A DNA stretch of 64,000 nucleotides. It comes from Bacteroidales bacterium. Lineage in GTDB: Bacteria; Bacteroidota; Bacteroidia; Bacteroidales; JAFGXI01. Position 1 is the stretch's first letter, and every line of letters starts with the position of its first letter. Where the stretch lies: contig JAFGXI010000002.1 in the NCBI GenBank assembly GCA_016936665.1, positions 62,001 through 126,000 of the forward strand, read 5' to 3'. Shown here piece by piece: positions 36,087 through 45,413 of this stretch. The notes under the pieces were generated by a model that worked only from the letters and a program-made list of their open reading frames with translations, was not told the origin of the DNA and did no database searches. The position numbers and the translations under genes were made by a program.

Positions 36087-37085
36087 ATGGCAGAAAAAGA
36101 AATTGTTTTAAGTGGCATTCGCCCAACGGGAAATTTGCATTTAGGAAATTATTTTGGCGCTGTGAAGAATTTTATTAAAATGCAGCACGATACTAACGCT
36201 TATTTTTTTATTGCAGATTATCATTCTTTAACCACACACCCCACACCGGGCGATTTGCATGGCAATGTTAAGCAGGTTTTAGCAGAATACCTTGCCACAG
36301 GTTTAGACCCGGAATTGGCAACGATATATGTACAAAGCGATTTACCCGAAACAGCCGAGTTGTACTTATTATTGAACATGAACGCTTACATTGGAGAGTT
36401 GGAGCGAACAACTTCTTTCAAAGATAAAGTTCGAAAACAACCAGAAAATGTAAACGCAGGCTTATTAACTTATCCTGTGTTAATGGCTGCCGATATATTA
36501 ATTCATAAAGCTAAAAAGGTTCCTGTAGGCAAAGATCAAGAGCAAAATCTCGAAATGGCAAGGAAATTTGCCAAACGTTTTAATCGCATATATAATGTTG
36601 AATATTTCGACGAACCTATTCCTTACAATTTTGGAGAAGAATTGGTGAAGGTACCTGGTTTAGACGGCTCTGGAAAAATGGGAAAATCGGAAGGCAACGG
36701 TTTGTATTTGATTGATGACGAAAAGACCATTCGAAAGAAGGTAATGAAAGCAAAAACAGATGCTGGTCCTACTGAACCAAATTCCGAAAAACCGCAAGAA
36801 ATCGTCAATTTATTTACTTTGGCAAATATTGTTTCTAAGCCCGAAACGGTCAAGTTTTTCAATGAGGCTTATAGCGATTGCAGTATTCGTTATGGCGATT
36901 TTAAAAAACAATTGGCAGAAGATATTGTACAGTTTACAATGCCAATTCGCGAAAGAATTTTAAGTATTTCTGCCGACGACGCTTATTTAAGTAAAGTCGT
37001 AAAGATGGGAGCAGAGAAAGCTCGCGAAAGTGCAGTAAAAACACTCAAAGAAGTACGAGAGATAATAGGGTTTAGACATTTCTAA
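36087..37085 (+). CDS. trpS: Tryptophanyl-tRNA synthetase
   Basis: The 332-residue product is a class I synthetase of normal length. It has the HIGH-type motif RPTGNLHLGNYFG near residue 15, the Trp pocket region with VLMAADILIHKAKKVPVGKD, and the KMSKS-type motif GSGKMGKSEGN near 195. It charges tRNA-Trp using ATP. It is co-transcribed with the PfkB kinase and ends at a terminator shared with slyD, which converges on it. Confidence 0.96.
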   Translation: MAEKEIVLSGIRPTGNLHLGNYFGAVKNFIKMQHDTNAYFFIADYHSLTTHPTPGDLHGNVKQVLAEYLATGLDPELATIYVQSDLPETAELYLLLNMNAYIGELERTTSFKDKVRKQPENVNAGLLTYPVLMAADILIHKAKKVPVGKDQEQNLEMARKFAKRFNRIYNVEYFDEPIPYNFGEELVKVPGLDGSGKMGKSEGNGLYLIDDEKTIRKKVMKAKTDAGPTEPNSEKPQEIVNLFTLANIVSKPETVKFFNEAYSDCSIRYGDFKKQLAEDIVQFTMPIRERILSISADDAYLSKVVKMGAEKARESAVKTLKEVREIIGFRHF

Positions 37086-37090
37086 ATTCA

Positions 37091-37127
37091 AATAAAAAAG
37101 GCTGGATCAATAAAATCCAGCCTTTTT
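37091..37127. terminator. Bidirectional terminator between trpS and slyD
   Basis: GGCTGGAT and ATCCAGCC form an eight-base stem around a seven-base loop, with an A run before and a T run after, serving both convergent genes. Confidence 0.85.
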
Positions 37128-37130
37128 CTT

Positions 37131-37727
37131 TTAAGCATGGCATCCACATCCGCCACCATGTCCGTGGTCGTGTTCGCCATCGGTACTGCAACTGCCCGAA
37201 CCGCAACCACAACCATGATCATCGTCGTGATCATGATGCCCGTGCGAATGCACGTGTCCATGACTAATTTCTTCGGCTGTAGCATCGCGAAGAGCAGTGA
37301 TTTCTCCTTCGAAAAACAAGTCTTGCCCAGCTAACGGATGATTAAAATCCATTTTAACGTGTGCATCTGTAATTTGAACAACCTTTCCGTCTATTCTGTG
37401 GCCATCGCTATTTCGCATAGGAACTAAAGCGCCTTCGTAAATCGATGCTGTATCTAGTTGACCATCTCTTAAAAAGATATTAATATCTAAATCAATGATG
37501 GCTTGCTCATCGAATTCGCCGTAAGCATCGGTTGCTTTTATTTGAAATGCAAATTGATCCATCTCATGTAATCCACTCAACTCAGTTTCGAATTTTGGCA
37601 ACATATGGCCAATACCATAAATAAAAGTTAAAGGCTCCGATTGATATGTTTCTTCTATTAAAGCTCCGTTCTTGTCTTCTTTTTTTAATCTGTAATGTAG
37701 GCTAACAACCTTGTTTTTTGCTATCAT
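37131..37727 (-). CDS. slyD: SlyD-type FKBP prolyl isomerase with metal-binding tail
   Basis: The 198-residue product has an FKBP domain (VVSLHYRLK, PLTFIYGIGHMLPKFE), interrupted by an insert-in-flap chaperone domain (about 70-125) and closed by FNHPLAGQDLFFEGEI. The last ~45 residues are a His/Cys/Gly/Asp-rich tail (HGHVHSHGHHDHDDDHGCGC and further), as in E. coli SlyD, which binds nickel and helps hydrogenase maturation. It acts as a cytoplasmic isomerase and chaperone. No hydrogenase gene is nearby, so the metal role is open. Confidence 0.93.
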   Translation of the reverse strand: MIAKNKVVSLHYRLKKEDKNGALIEETYQSEPLTFIYGIGHMLPKFETELSGLHEMDQFAFQIKATDAYGEFDEQAIIDLDINIFLRDGQLDTASIYEGALVPMRNSDGHRIDGKVVQITDAHVKMDFNHPLAGQDLFFEGEITALRDATAEEISHGHVHSHGHHDHDDDHGCGCGSGSCSTDGEHDHGHGGGCGCHA

Positions 37728-37831
37728 TTTTATCTTAATTGAATTACTATTTAGAATCAGTCTAAAAAACTAAGTCGCAAATGTAAGAAATTAGATTAAT
37801 ATAATTTAAGAGAAATATCAATTAAAAAGTG

Positions 37832-38185
37832 CTAGCAATTCATTTTAAGTTCTGATTGAAGTTTTTTTGGCAAACTTTCAAAAATCAAATGGTGCGATTG
37901 ATGAATAAGCAACTCAATAATAGAATCTTTAGAGAAAATTTCTAAATCGACCGTAATCCAATGTTGTTTGTTCATATGATAACCGGGATAAATGCCATCG
38001 TATAGCTCAATTAACCGAATAACTTCTTCGGGAGGCGCTTTTAAATTGACGCGCTTGTCGTCGAGAGACAATAAACAAAACATTTTATTGCCGGTTTTAA
38101 ACACCAAGGTTGTTTTGTCGAATGGAAAACTTTCGGTAGTTCCTAATAAATCTATACAAATTGCTCTTACTTGTTCAATATCCAT
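37832..38185 (-). CDS. MmcQ/YjbR family protein
   Basis: The 117-residue product matches the MmcQ/YjbR fold: SFPFDKTTLVFKTGNKMFCL, then VNLKAPPEEVIRLIE and GYHMNKQHWITV, ending with helices. The family has a double-wing DNA-binding-like fold and an unsettled function. Length is normal. It is divergent from surE, with about 100 bases between. Confidence 0.9.
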   Translation of the reverse strand: MDIEQVRAICIDLLGTTESFPFDKTTLVFKTGNKMFCLLSLDDKRVNLKAPPEEVIRLIELYDGIYPGYHMNKQHWITVDLEIFSKDSIIELLIHQSHHLIFESLPKKLQSELKMNC

Positions 38186-38290
38186 TTTAATTGAGTTTTC
38201 TTCAAAGATGTTGAAAAAACTTGAAATACTTAGCTGATAAGATTAATATAAACAGTTAATCTTGATTATTTTTGCAAGAAAAATTTAGAT

Positions 38291-39070
38291 ATGGCTAAAA
38301 AACCATTGATATTAATTTCGAACGACGATGGCTATCAAGCTAAAGGATTAAAAGTGTTGATTGAGGCAGCTCGTCCTTTTGGACGTTTGCTAGTGGTTGC
38401 ACCAGATAAAGGAGAGAGCGGAATGTCGCATGCCATTTCTATTAAACATCCGTTACGATTGACAAAGCAGCACGAAGAACAAGATTTAAGCATTTATTCG
38501 ATCAATGGCACCCCGGTCGATGCTGTTAAAATTGCTTTAAATCAAATTGTCGACGAGAAGCCTGCGCTATTGCTGTCTGGCGTTAATCATGGATCTAACG
38601 CATCTATCAGTGTAATTTATTCCGGAACTTTAGGAGCTGCAAGAGAAGGCTGTTTAAACGGTGTCCCATCGGTCGGTTTTTCTCTTTTAAATCACGATAA
38701 AGATGCAGATTTTTCAATGCTTGAAGGCTATCTTCCTCAAATGATTAAACAAGCCTTAGAGCATGGTTTAGCCGATCAGACTTTTTTAAATATCAACTTC
38801 CCTGACGTTAAAACTAATGAGATTAAAGGCGTTAAAGTCTGTAGAAAAACCAAAGGGGTTTGGAAAGAGGAATACGAAAAAAGAGTAGACCCTCATGGAG
38901 GAGAATATTACTGGTTGACCGGCTCTTTCAACAATTTTGAACCCAATGCCGATGATACCGATGAATGGGCTTTGGCTCGCAATTATATTGCTGTTGTCCC
39001 TACACAAATCGACACCACATCTTACCAAGAATTAGAAAATATTCGCAAATGGGATTGGTATGGAAAATAA
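38291..39070 (+). CDS. surE: 5'/3'-nucleotidase SurE
   Basis: The 259-residue product has the SurE hallmarks: LISNDDGYQAKGL with the paired metal-binding Asp residues, APDKGESGMSHAISI, INGTPVDAVKIAL and LLLSGVNHGSN. SurE removes phosphate from nucleotides during stress and stationary phase. A TATTTTTG box at about 38266-38273 lies near the right distance for a promoter. Its end overlaps the following small gene by 11 bases, so the two are translated together. Confidence 0.95.
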   Translation: MAKKPLILISNDDGYQAKGLKVLIEAARPFGRLLVVAPDKGESGMSHAISIKHPLRLTKQHEEQDLSIYSINGTPVDAVKIALNQIVDEKPALLLSGVNHGSNASISVIYSGTLGAAREGCLNGVPSVGFSLLNHDKDADFSMLEGYLPQMIKQALEHGLADQTFLNINFPDVKTNEIKGVKVCRKTKGVWKEEYEKRVDPHGGEYYWLTGSFNNFEPNADDTDEWALARNYIAVVPTQIDTTSYQELENIRKWDWYGK

Positions 39071-39365
39071 ACAAAAATCTGTAGTTAATAATTTTCTATT
39101 AGGTTTCGCACTAGGTGTTTTAGTGCCTGTTCTGACGGTTATTTTTATTAATGCAGAAGCCAACAAACATTTAGGAATGTTCGAATTTTTTAAACGATTG
39201 CACGAAAATAACCAGCTTTCAGCATTGGTAAGTTTATGTGCAATACCAAACCTTGGAATTTTCTTTTTATTTATCTGGAAGAGTAATTATAAAACCGTAC
39301 GAGGTGTAATGGCCGCCACTATAATTTTGGTTGTCTTAGTATTTAGCTTGAAATTTTTAGTGTAG
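39060..39365 (+). CDS. Small membrane protein downstream of surE
   Basis: No named family. The 101-residue product has membrane helices at about 10-32, 50-72 and 80-100 and a charged loop between the first two (NAEANKHLGMFEFFKRLHEN). The start overlaps surE by 11 bases. lpxB follows 36 bases later on the same strand, so it may sit in a surE-lpxB operon. No functional motif is visible. Confidence 0.7.
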   Translation: MENKQKSVVNNFLLGFALGVLVPVLTVIFINAEANKHLGMFEFFKRLHENNQLSALVSLCAIPNLGIFFLFIWKSNYKTVRGVMAATIILVVLVFSLKFLV

Positions 39366-39401
39366 AAAAATGCTAAAATCAAATTTTATTAAAACAAATC
39401 G

Positions 39402-40538
39402 ATGAGATACTTTATCATAGCAGGGGAGGCGTCGGGCGATTTACACGCTTCGAATTTGATTCGTTACGTTAAACAGTACGACAATAATGCGCAATTTGCT
39501 TATTGGGGTGGCGATCTGATGCAAGAGCAAACCGGAGTAAAACCCTTAAAGCACATCAAAGAATTGGCATTTATGGGCTTTGTAAAAGTTTTGATGAATA
39601 TTAGAACCATTTTCAGGAACATTAAAAGTTGCAAGGAAGATATTCGAAGTTACCATCCGGATGTCGTTATTTTGGTCGATTACCCGGGATTTAATCTAAG
39701 ATTGACTCCCTTTATTAAATCGTTGAATATTCCTATTTTCTATTATATTTCTCCCACGGTATGGGCGTGGAAAGCATCTCGGGCAGAAATAATTAAAAAA
39801 TTTGTCGATCGTTTGTACACTATTTTACCTTTCGAACCGGAATTTTACGAAAAATATCAGTACAAAGCCGAATATTTTGGACATCCTTTGCTCGATGCCA
39901 TTGCCAATTATAAAAAAGAAAAAGCCATTACGCTAGAGGAATTCAGGGCTGAACATCAATTAGATGAAAGACCAATTGTGGCTCTTTTACCCGGAAGCAG
40001 AGTGCAAGAAATTAAGATTAAACTTCCTTTGATGCTTAAAATGATTGAACGTTTTCCAAATTATCAGTTTGCTGTTTCTGTAGCACCTACCTTGGAGCTA
40101 GAATTTATTAAATCATATACAAAATCGTATCCTGTACAATTAGTAGTCAATAAAACCTACGATTTGTTGCGCTTTTCGCATTCGGCATTAGTAACATCAG
40201 GAACGGCAACCTTAGAAACAGCATTGTTCAAAGTGCCTCAAGTGGTTTGCTATAAAGGAGATGCTTTGTCTTTTTCCATAGCAAAACGCATCGTTAATGT
40301 GAAATATATTTCTTTAGTTAATTTAATTTTGGATAAAGAATCGGTTAGGGAACTTATTCAGAATGATTTTACAGAAAAAAATCTGCAACAAGAGTTGTCT
40401 ATGATTTTAGATGGGAATAAACGCGAAGCTGTGTTAAGCGATTACGATTTATTAGCGAAAAATCTGGGAGGAGAGGGAGCGTCGGAACGAGTGGCACACG
40501 ATATGTACAACCAACTACTAACTCTAATAAATCGATAA
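39402..40538 (+). CDS. lpxB: Lipid-A-disaccharide synthase
   Basis: The 378-residue product is a GT19 enzyme: IIAGEASGDLHASN at the start, VDYPGFNLRL, YYISPTVWAWKASR, LLPGSRVQEIK and VTSGTATLETALF. LpxB joins UDP-diacylglucosamine and lipid X into the lipid A disaccharide at the inner face of the inner membrane. Length is normal. It shows this organism makes lipid A. Its stop is three bases before the next start, in the same frame. Confidence 0.96.
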   Translation: MRYFIIAGEASGDLHASNLIRYVKQYDNNAQFAYWGGDLMQEQTGVKPLKHIKELAFMGFVKVLMNIRTIFRNIKSCKEDIRSYHPDVVILVDYPGFNLRLTPFIKSLNIPIFYYISPTVWAWKASRAEIIKKFVDRLYTILPFEPEFYEKYQYKAEYFGHPLLDAIANYKKEKAITLEEFRAEHQLDERPIVALLPGSRVQEIKIKLPLMLKMIERFPNYQFAVSVAPTLELEFIKSYTKSYPVQLVVNKTYDLLRFSHSALVTSGTATLETALFKVPQVVCYKGDALSFSIAKRIVNVKYISLVNLILDKESVRELIQNDFTEKNLQQELSMILDGNKREAVLSDYDLLAKNLGGEGASERVAHDMYNQLLTLINR

Positions 40539-40541
40539 CTT

Positions 40542-41693
40542 TTGCAAAAATCACTTTGGATATTAATTTTGATATTGAGCTTGATTAGTGCTTCTGCTCA
40601 AAATATTAAAGTTGGCTTGTTTCATAAATATCAGCTAACATCATTGTTGATTTCTCCTGTTTTTGGTCAATACGAATTAATTGCCGATAGTTCAAAACAC
40701 ATTAAATTGAATACCAATTCTATCGTGTATTTAAATTTAGTTAATCAGAAAATACAACTTAAAACAACCAATGGAGTTATTGGCTACTATCAACATATAG
40801 AATTAAAAGGAAATCAATCGTTCAATACCTTGCGAATTAAAGCGGATGCCCCAAGTTTAAAAGCTCGCGAATATGAAGATGATTTTGTTTTAGATGTTGT
40901 ACAAGGGAAAATTCGAATAATCAATAATGTTCGTTTAGAGAATTATATTGCAGGGGTCGTCGAGAGTGAAGGAGGAATTAAGGCAGGGAAGGAGTATTAC
41001 AAAACGCAGGCGATCTTATGCAGAACCTATGCTTTAGAAAATTTCCACAAACACGATGCCGATGGCTTTAATTTATGCGACGATGTTCACTGTCAAGCCT
41101 ATCATAGTAGAGCAAAACGAAACGATTTAATTGTAGAAGCGACAAGCGTTACCAAAGGATTGGTTATTGTTGACACATCTTTAAGTCTAATTACTGCATC
41201 GTTTTACTCTAATAGTGGTGGACAGACCGCTGCTTCTGAATGGGTTTGGTTGCAGCCAAGAAGTTATCTAAAGCCTATTGTCGATACTTTTAGTGTAGGG
41301 GGCAATAACTATGAATGGGAAAAACGGATTTCATTATCGAATTGGATTAGTTTTTTAAAACGAAAAGGATTTAAAATAGCGATTGGAGTCAATGGAGAAG
41401 CCTTTAAAGACTCGCTTTACGAACGACGTCATTACTATGTATTTGGTAACGATTCGATACCATATACTCAAATTAGAACAGCATTTAATCTACGTTCTGC
41501 ATTTTTTGCGGTCGATTATCAAAATGGTCAAATAGTTCTAAATGGGAGAGGGTATGGGCATGGCGTAGGATTATCTCAAGAAGGCGCTATGCGAATGGAT
41601 GAACTTGGTTATTCGTATAAAGAGATTATCAAATATTACTATCAAAATGTATTTATAGTAAGCTTGCGAGCGCTTCAATTTTTTAAAGACTAA
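40542..41693 (+). CDS. SpoIID/LytB-domain exported protein
   Basis: The 383-residue product starts at TTG 40542, four bases after the lpxB stop; the signal peptide (to about 19, SLISASAQ) begins immediately, so no later start fits. The SpoIID domain shows YIAGVVESEGG, YYKTQAILCRTYAL, FYSNSGGQTAASEWVW and GRGYGHGVGLSQEGAMRM. SpoIID enzymes are lytic transglycosylases that cut stripped peptidoglycan. Bacteroidota members act in the periplasm in cell-wall remodelling. It likely shares an operon with lpxB. Confidence 0.9.
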   Translation: MQKSLWILILILSLISASAQNIKVGLFHKYQLTSLLISPVFGQYELIADSSKHIKLNTNSIVYLNLVNQKIQLKTTNGVIGYYQHIELKGNQSFNTLRIKADAPSLKAREYEDDFVLDVVQGKIRIINNVRLENYIAGVVESEGGIKAGKEYYKTQAILCRTYALENFHKHDADGFNLCDDVHCQAYHSRAKRNDLIVEATSVTKGLVIVDTSLSLITASFYSNSGGQTAASEWVWLQPRSYLKPIVDTFSVGGNNYEWEKRISLSNWISFLKRKGFKIAIGVNGEAFKDSLYERRHYYVFGNDSIPYTQIRTAFNLRSAFFAVDYQNGQIVLNGRGYGHGVGLSQEGAMRMDELGYSYKEIIKYYYQNVFIVSLRALQFFKD

Positions 41694-41703
41694 CAAGGAA
41701 TTT

Positions 41704-42480
41704 CTAAATATTAATTATTAATCCGTCGTAGGCTAAATGTACATTTTTTGGAAGCTCTTTAGAAACTTCCTTATAAAGACCGAGTTTATGACTGATGTGT
41801 GTTAAATAGGCCTGCTTAACGTTCGATTTTTTAATTATTTTTAAGGCGCCATCCAAACAAAAATGAGAAATATGTTTTTCTCTTCTTAGCGCATTAATTA
41901 CCAGAGTATCAATATTTTTAAACTTTTCGATTTCAGAATCATCAATAAAATTCATATCGGTAATGTATGCAAAGTTACCAATTTTAAATCCTAGAACCGG
42001 TAATTTGTAATGAATCCCCCTAATGGGTGTAATTAAAGTTTGATTGATATAAAACGGTTTTTCGTTGATCTCGTTGAGATGTATTTCGGGTACTCCGGGA
42101 TATTTATAATCGGCAAAAGCATATGAGAACTCCCTTTTAATTGTATTCAAAACGTAAGCTTCGCCGTATACTTGCATGGCTTTTTTTTGAATAAAGTTGA
42201 AGGCTCTAACGTCATCCAATCCGGCTGTATGATCTTTATGATCGTGAGTAAAAACGACAGTGTCGAGATTTTTCTGATTTATTCTGAGCATTTGTTGCCT
42301 AAAGTCAGGTCCGGTATCGATAACCAATGTTGTATCTTGAGTTTCTATTAAGACCGATGATCTTAATCTTTGGTCTTTTGGATCAATTGATTTGCAAACC
42401 GGGCATTCGCAACCGATAATCGGAACACCCTGAGAAGTACCAGTGCCTAAAAAGCTGATTTTTATTTTTTCCAGATCCAT
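41704..42480 (-). CDS. MBL-fold metal-dependent hydrolase (PhnP-like)
   Basis: The 258-residue product has a metallo-beta-lactamase fold with FLGTGTSQGVPIIGCECPVC at the start (paired cysteines typical of the PhnP-like group), LVIDTGPDF, the zinc motif THDHKDHTAG and downstream Asp and His residues (YITDMNF, LTHISHKLG). PhnP is a phosphodiesterase acting on cyclic phosphates. The exact substrate is not evident. It overlaps the transporter gene upstream by 19 bases. Confidence 0.88.
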   Translation of the reverse strand: MDLEKIKISFLGTGTSQGVPIIGCECPVCKSIDPKDQRLRSSVLIETQDTTLVIDTGPDFRQQMLRINQKNLDTVVFTHDHKDHTAGLDDVRAFNFIQKKAMQVYGEAYVLNTIKREFSYAFADYKYPGVPEIHLNEINEKPFYINQTLITPIRGIHYKLPVLGFKIGNFAYITDMNFIDDSEIEKFKNIDTLVINALRREKHISHFCLDGALKIIKKSNVKQAYLTHISHKLGLYKEVSKELPKNVHLAYDGLIINI

Positions 42481-43388
42481 TGCAAAAAGCTTGATTTAAA
42501 AGTCAAAAATAATAAATATGCTAGAACTAATACACTTAATACTGCTGATGGAATGACGGCATCGCCCCCAAACAATTGGAGAGAAACCACAACCGAGAAT
42601 CCGGAGCTTTTGAGCGTTAAAAGTAAGTTTTGACTCATACGTTCGCGTTCGTCACTGACCCATCTTTTAATGATATAATCGTAGGTTTGTCCTAAAATGA
42701 ACATCGCTATAAACAAAATTAGTCCAACTTTAAAAACTTCATCTAAATGATATATAAATATATGTCTGTTAATCCCGACAGCAGTAAAAATTATTAATGC
42801 AAATCCCCAATTAACTACTTGCCCACGAACTTTTAGTGTAATTTTTTTCACAGTGTTTAGAAGTAAAATTCTTGAAATAATAAATGGAACGATGATGATT
42901 TTAACCATATTATAAAATAAGGGCATGAATTTTAATTCGTTGTTTCCTGTTAATATTTTAATCATTATTGGAGCAAGAAAAATAGCAACAAGAAATCCTG
43001 CAGCAGTGCCTATCGTTGAGCGATTTACATTTGCCTTGAGCATGGAAGAAAAAGGAATGATGGCGACTCCCGGTGGACTGACTGCAATAACGACAAACCC
43101 ATTGAATAGCGAAGCGTTATCGGCAAAAAAGTAGGCTAAAGCGACCAAAGTTGTACCAAATAGCAAATAATTAAGCAATATACCTTGTGCCATGCTCGAA
43201 ATAAAAAACTTTTTGTTTTTAATATCTTCCATCACAATACCGGTAGTTGAAAAACTTAAAACAGTAGCTAAAATATAAAACGTGTATTCTTTAATGTTTT
43301 GAGCAATATCGCCAACAGAAATACCAAGCACTATGGCAAGGATTAAAATGGTGTTTCTATTCTTTACGATTTTTAGTAAAGTATTCAT
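42462..43388 (-). CDS. BASS-like (bile acid:sodium symporter-type) transporter
   Basis: The product is about 308 residues with around ten membrane helices over its whole length. The layout and motifs such as VVIAVSPPGVAIIPFSSMLK and the central SSGFSVVVSLQLFGGDA loop suggest the BASS/AEC-type fold, but identity is not certain. The ATG at 43388 is chosen over a GTG six bases earlier. It overlaps the MBL gene downstream by 19 bases, implying translational coupling. No bile-acid context exists; a generic organic-acid or drug role is possible. Confidence 0.65.
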   Translation of the reverse strand: MNTLLKIVKNRNTILILAIVLGISVGDIAQNIKEYTFYILATVLSFSTTGIVMEDIKNKKFFISSMAQGILLNYLLFGTTLVALAYFFADNASLFNGFVVIAVSPPGVAIIPFSSMLKANVNRSTIGTAAGFLVAIFLAPIMIKILTGNNELKFMPLFYNMVKIIIVPFIISRILLLNTVKKITLKVRGQVVNWGFALIIFTAVGINRHIFIYHLDEVFKVGLILFIAMFILGQTYDYIIKRWVSDERERMSQNLLLTLKSSGFSVVVSLQLFGGDAVIPSAVLSVLVLAYLLFLTFKSSFLQWIWKK

Positions 43389-43445
43389 GGGCACAAAATT
43401 AATGATTGTTACTTATTTTGCTTACAATCTTAACATTTCAATATA

Positions 43446-43479
43446 AAAAAACCGCTCTATAAGACTTTAGAACGGTTTT
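43446..43479 (-). terminator. Terminator downstream of purE
   Basis: AAAACCG and CGGTTTT flank an inner TCTA/TAGA stem; on the minus strand the hairpin is followed by a T run. Confidence 0.65.
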
Positions 43480-43500
43480 GATATAATGCATTTTTAAATA

Positions 43501-44007
43501 TTAATTGGTTTTATATTCAAATTGAATTTTAGAAAACTCTTCGTTGGCTTGTTCAATTTTATTTTTAAGAGTTGCCGAAAAAGCATTGACTTTACTTTGA
43601 ATATCGGCATCTCCTGTACCCATTATTTGCATGGCCAAAACAGCCGCATTTTGTGCGCCATTGATCCCCACTGTTGCAACAGGAATACCCGGAGGCATTT
43701 GAACAATGGCTAAGAGTGCATCCATTCCATCTAAAGAGGCATTAATTGGGACGCCAATTACCGGAACATTCGTACTGGCCGCAATTACACCGGGTAAATG
43801 TGCAGCCATGCCGGCAGCAGCAATAATAACTTTTATACCTCTGCTCTCAGCTTCTTTGGCGAATTTTTCGACAGCCTCCGGAGTTCGGTGTGCAGATAGC
43901 GCATTAATTTCGAATGGTATTTTATATTCGTTTAAATGTTTAGCCGCTTTTTCCATTACCGGCCAATCCGATGTGCTACCCATTATTATACTTACCAATG
44001 GTTTCAT
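43501..44007 (-). CDS. purE: N5-CAIR mutase PurE
   Basis: The 168-residue product has the PurE signatures IIMGSTSDWPVM, ALSAHRTPE, AAAGMAAHLPGVIAA and MPPGIPVATVGINGAQNAA. It moves carboxylate from N5 to C4 in purine synthesis (N5-CAIR to CAIR). Length is normal for the class I enzyme. purK is not next to it. trmH ends 25 bases upstream on the same strand. Confidence 0.96.
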   Translation of the reverse strand: MKPLVSIIMGSTSDWPVMEKAAKHLNEYKIPFEINALSAHRTPEAVEKFAKEAESRGIKVIIAAAGMAAHLPGVIAASTNVPVIGVPINASLDGMDALLAIVQMPPGIPVATVGINGAQNAAVLAMQIMGTGDADIQSKVNAFSATLKNKIEQANEEFSKIQFEYKTN

Positions 44008-44032
44008 AGTTTATTTGATTTTAAATGATTTA

Positions 44033-44728
44033 CTAATTGAATTCTTGTTCGTTAATGTATCGTTTAATTATGCTGTCTGAAGAACGTACTGTTTTTCTTA
44101 ACCATTTTACCATCAGGTGGTTTGCTTCTTCTTCGCTTAATGTCCAATTTACTTCGCTTTGTTCCATTTTTAACCTTAAATGATGCATGGTGATTGCAGC
44201 AGAAACCGAAATATTAAAGCTTTCTGTAAATCCATACATAGGAATTTTTACAAACTCATCGGCTTGCGCCCTTACCTCATCACTAATTCCTGTAACTTCA
44301 GTTCCAAAAATCAAAGCAAACTTCCCTTTTTCAATTTCAACGTCATCTAAATTAACATCGTCTGTATGCGGTGTTGTTGCTAAAATCCGATATCCTTGAG
44401 ATTTTAAATACTTCAGGGCTTGTTTTGTGTTGTTTTCTCTCGAAGAATAACGATGCATATTCAACCACGAAGAAGCCCCTTTTTCAACATCGGGGTTTAA
44501 TGTGTACTCATGATTATTTTCGATGATGTGAACATCTTGTATTCCAAATCCATCGGCAGATCGTAAAACAGCACTGGCATTCTGTGGCTGATAAATATCT
44601 TCTAAAACCACAGTCATGTATCGTGTACGCTGACTGAGGACTGTTTGCATAGTTTCGAATCGTTGTGGTGTCGCAAAAGGACTTAACAGGTCAATTATTG
44701 TTTGATCGGTTAGTTCCGTCATAGGCAT
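44033..44728 (-). CDS. trmH: tRNA (guanosine-2'-O-)-methyltransferase TrmH
   Basis: The 231-residue SpoU-family product has motif 1 NASAVLRSADGFGI, motif 2 FALIFGTEVTGIS and motif 3 IPMYGFTESFNISVSAAI, which build the deep knot that binds SAM. TrmH methylates G18 in the D loop of tRNAs. Its C-terminal helical extension (after about 185) is typical. The start overlaps the ppa stop by one base (TAATG), so translation is coupled. Confidence 0.93.
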   Translation of the reverse strand: MPMTELTDQTIIDLLSPFATPQRFETMQTVLSQRTRYMTVVLEDIYQPQNASAVLRSADGFGIQDVHIIENNHEYTLNPDVEKGASSWLNMHRYSSRENNTKQALKYLKSQGYRILATTPHTDDVNLDDVEIEKGKFALIFGTEVTGISDEVRAQADEFVKIPMYGFTESFNISVSAAITMHHLRLKMEQSEVNWTLSEEEANHLMVKWLRKTVRSSDSIIKRYINEQEFN

Positions 44729-45402
44729 TAAACATTTGAGAGTACTGCTTCAAGAAAATCGAATCTTTTCTGATAATCTTCAACAGAGTTAATAATTACT
44801 TGATAGGCTTCTTTTTGTCCATAAACATGCGTTATTTCGCAATCGGCATTTTTTTCGCCGGGTAAATCTTTGTAAGTTAGAAAGTAGTGTCTTAGACGAT
44901 TGACTACTAAATCGGGTAATTCGCTAATGTCTTTAAACTGACCATACATAGCATCGTCTTTAAGAACAGCTATTATTTTGTCGTCGGCTTCGCTACCATC
45001 GATCATTCGAAGGCCACCAATAGGAATAGCTTGTACTAGTAGGTCGCCATGAGTAATCTCTTTTTCGGTCAATACACAAATGTCAAGAGGATCGCCATCG
45101 CCTTTGATGTTTTCTCTACCGGTTTTTTCCGAAGATAGTTTTGCAACATTATCACCACAATAGGTTTGAGGAATAAATCCATATAAGGCAGGAACTACAT
45201 TGGAGAATTTTTGTGGGCGATCAATTTTTAAATAGCCACTTACTTTATCGACTTCGTATTTAACGGTATCGCTTGGTACTACTTCTATGTAAGAAGTAAT
45301 TACATGAGGCGCTTTATTGCCTATTTCTACACCATGCCAAGGGTGCGATTTGTATCGAAGACCCATTAATCGGCCTATAGGATCCATTAATTTATTAGCC
45401 AT
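44728..45402 (-). CDS. ppa: Inorganic pyrophosphatase
   Basis: The 224-residue product is a family I soluble pyrophosphatase with the DxDPxD-type signature in GDGDPLDICVLTE and metal ligands in GLRMIDGSEADDKIIAVL. It cleaves PPi released in biosynthesis and pulls those reactions forward. It sits between a universal stress gene and trmH on the same strand, 11 bases after the former. Confidence 0.95.
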   Translation of the reverse strand: MANKLMDPIGRLMGLRYKSHPWHGVEIGNKAPHVITSYIEVVPSDTVKYEVDKVSGYLKIDRPQKFSNVVPALYGFIPQTYCGDNVAKLSSEKTGRENIKGDGDPLDICVLTEKEITHGDLLVQAIPIGGLRMIDGSEADDKIIAVLKDDAMYGQFKDISELPDLVVNRLRHYFLTYKDLPGEKNADCEITHVYGQKEAYQVIINSVEDYQKRFDFLEAVLSNV

Positions 45403-45413
45403 ACTCTTTCTTA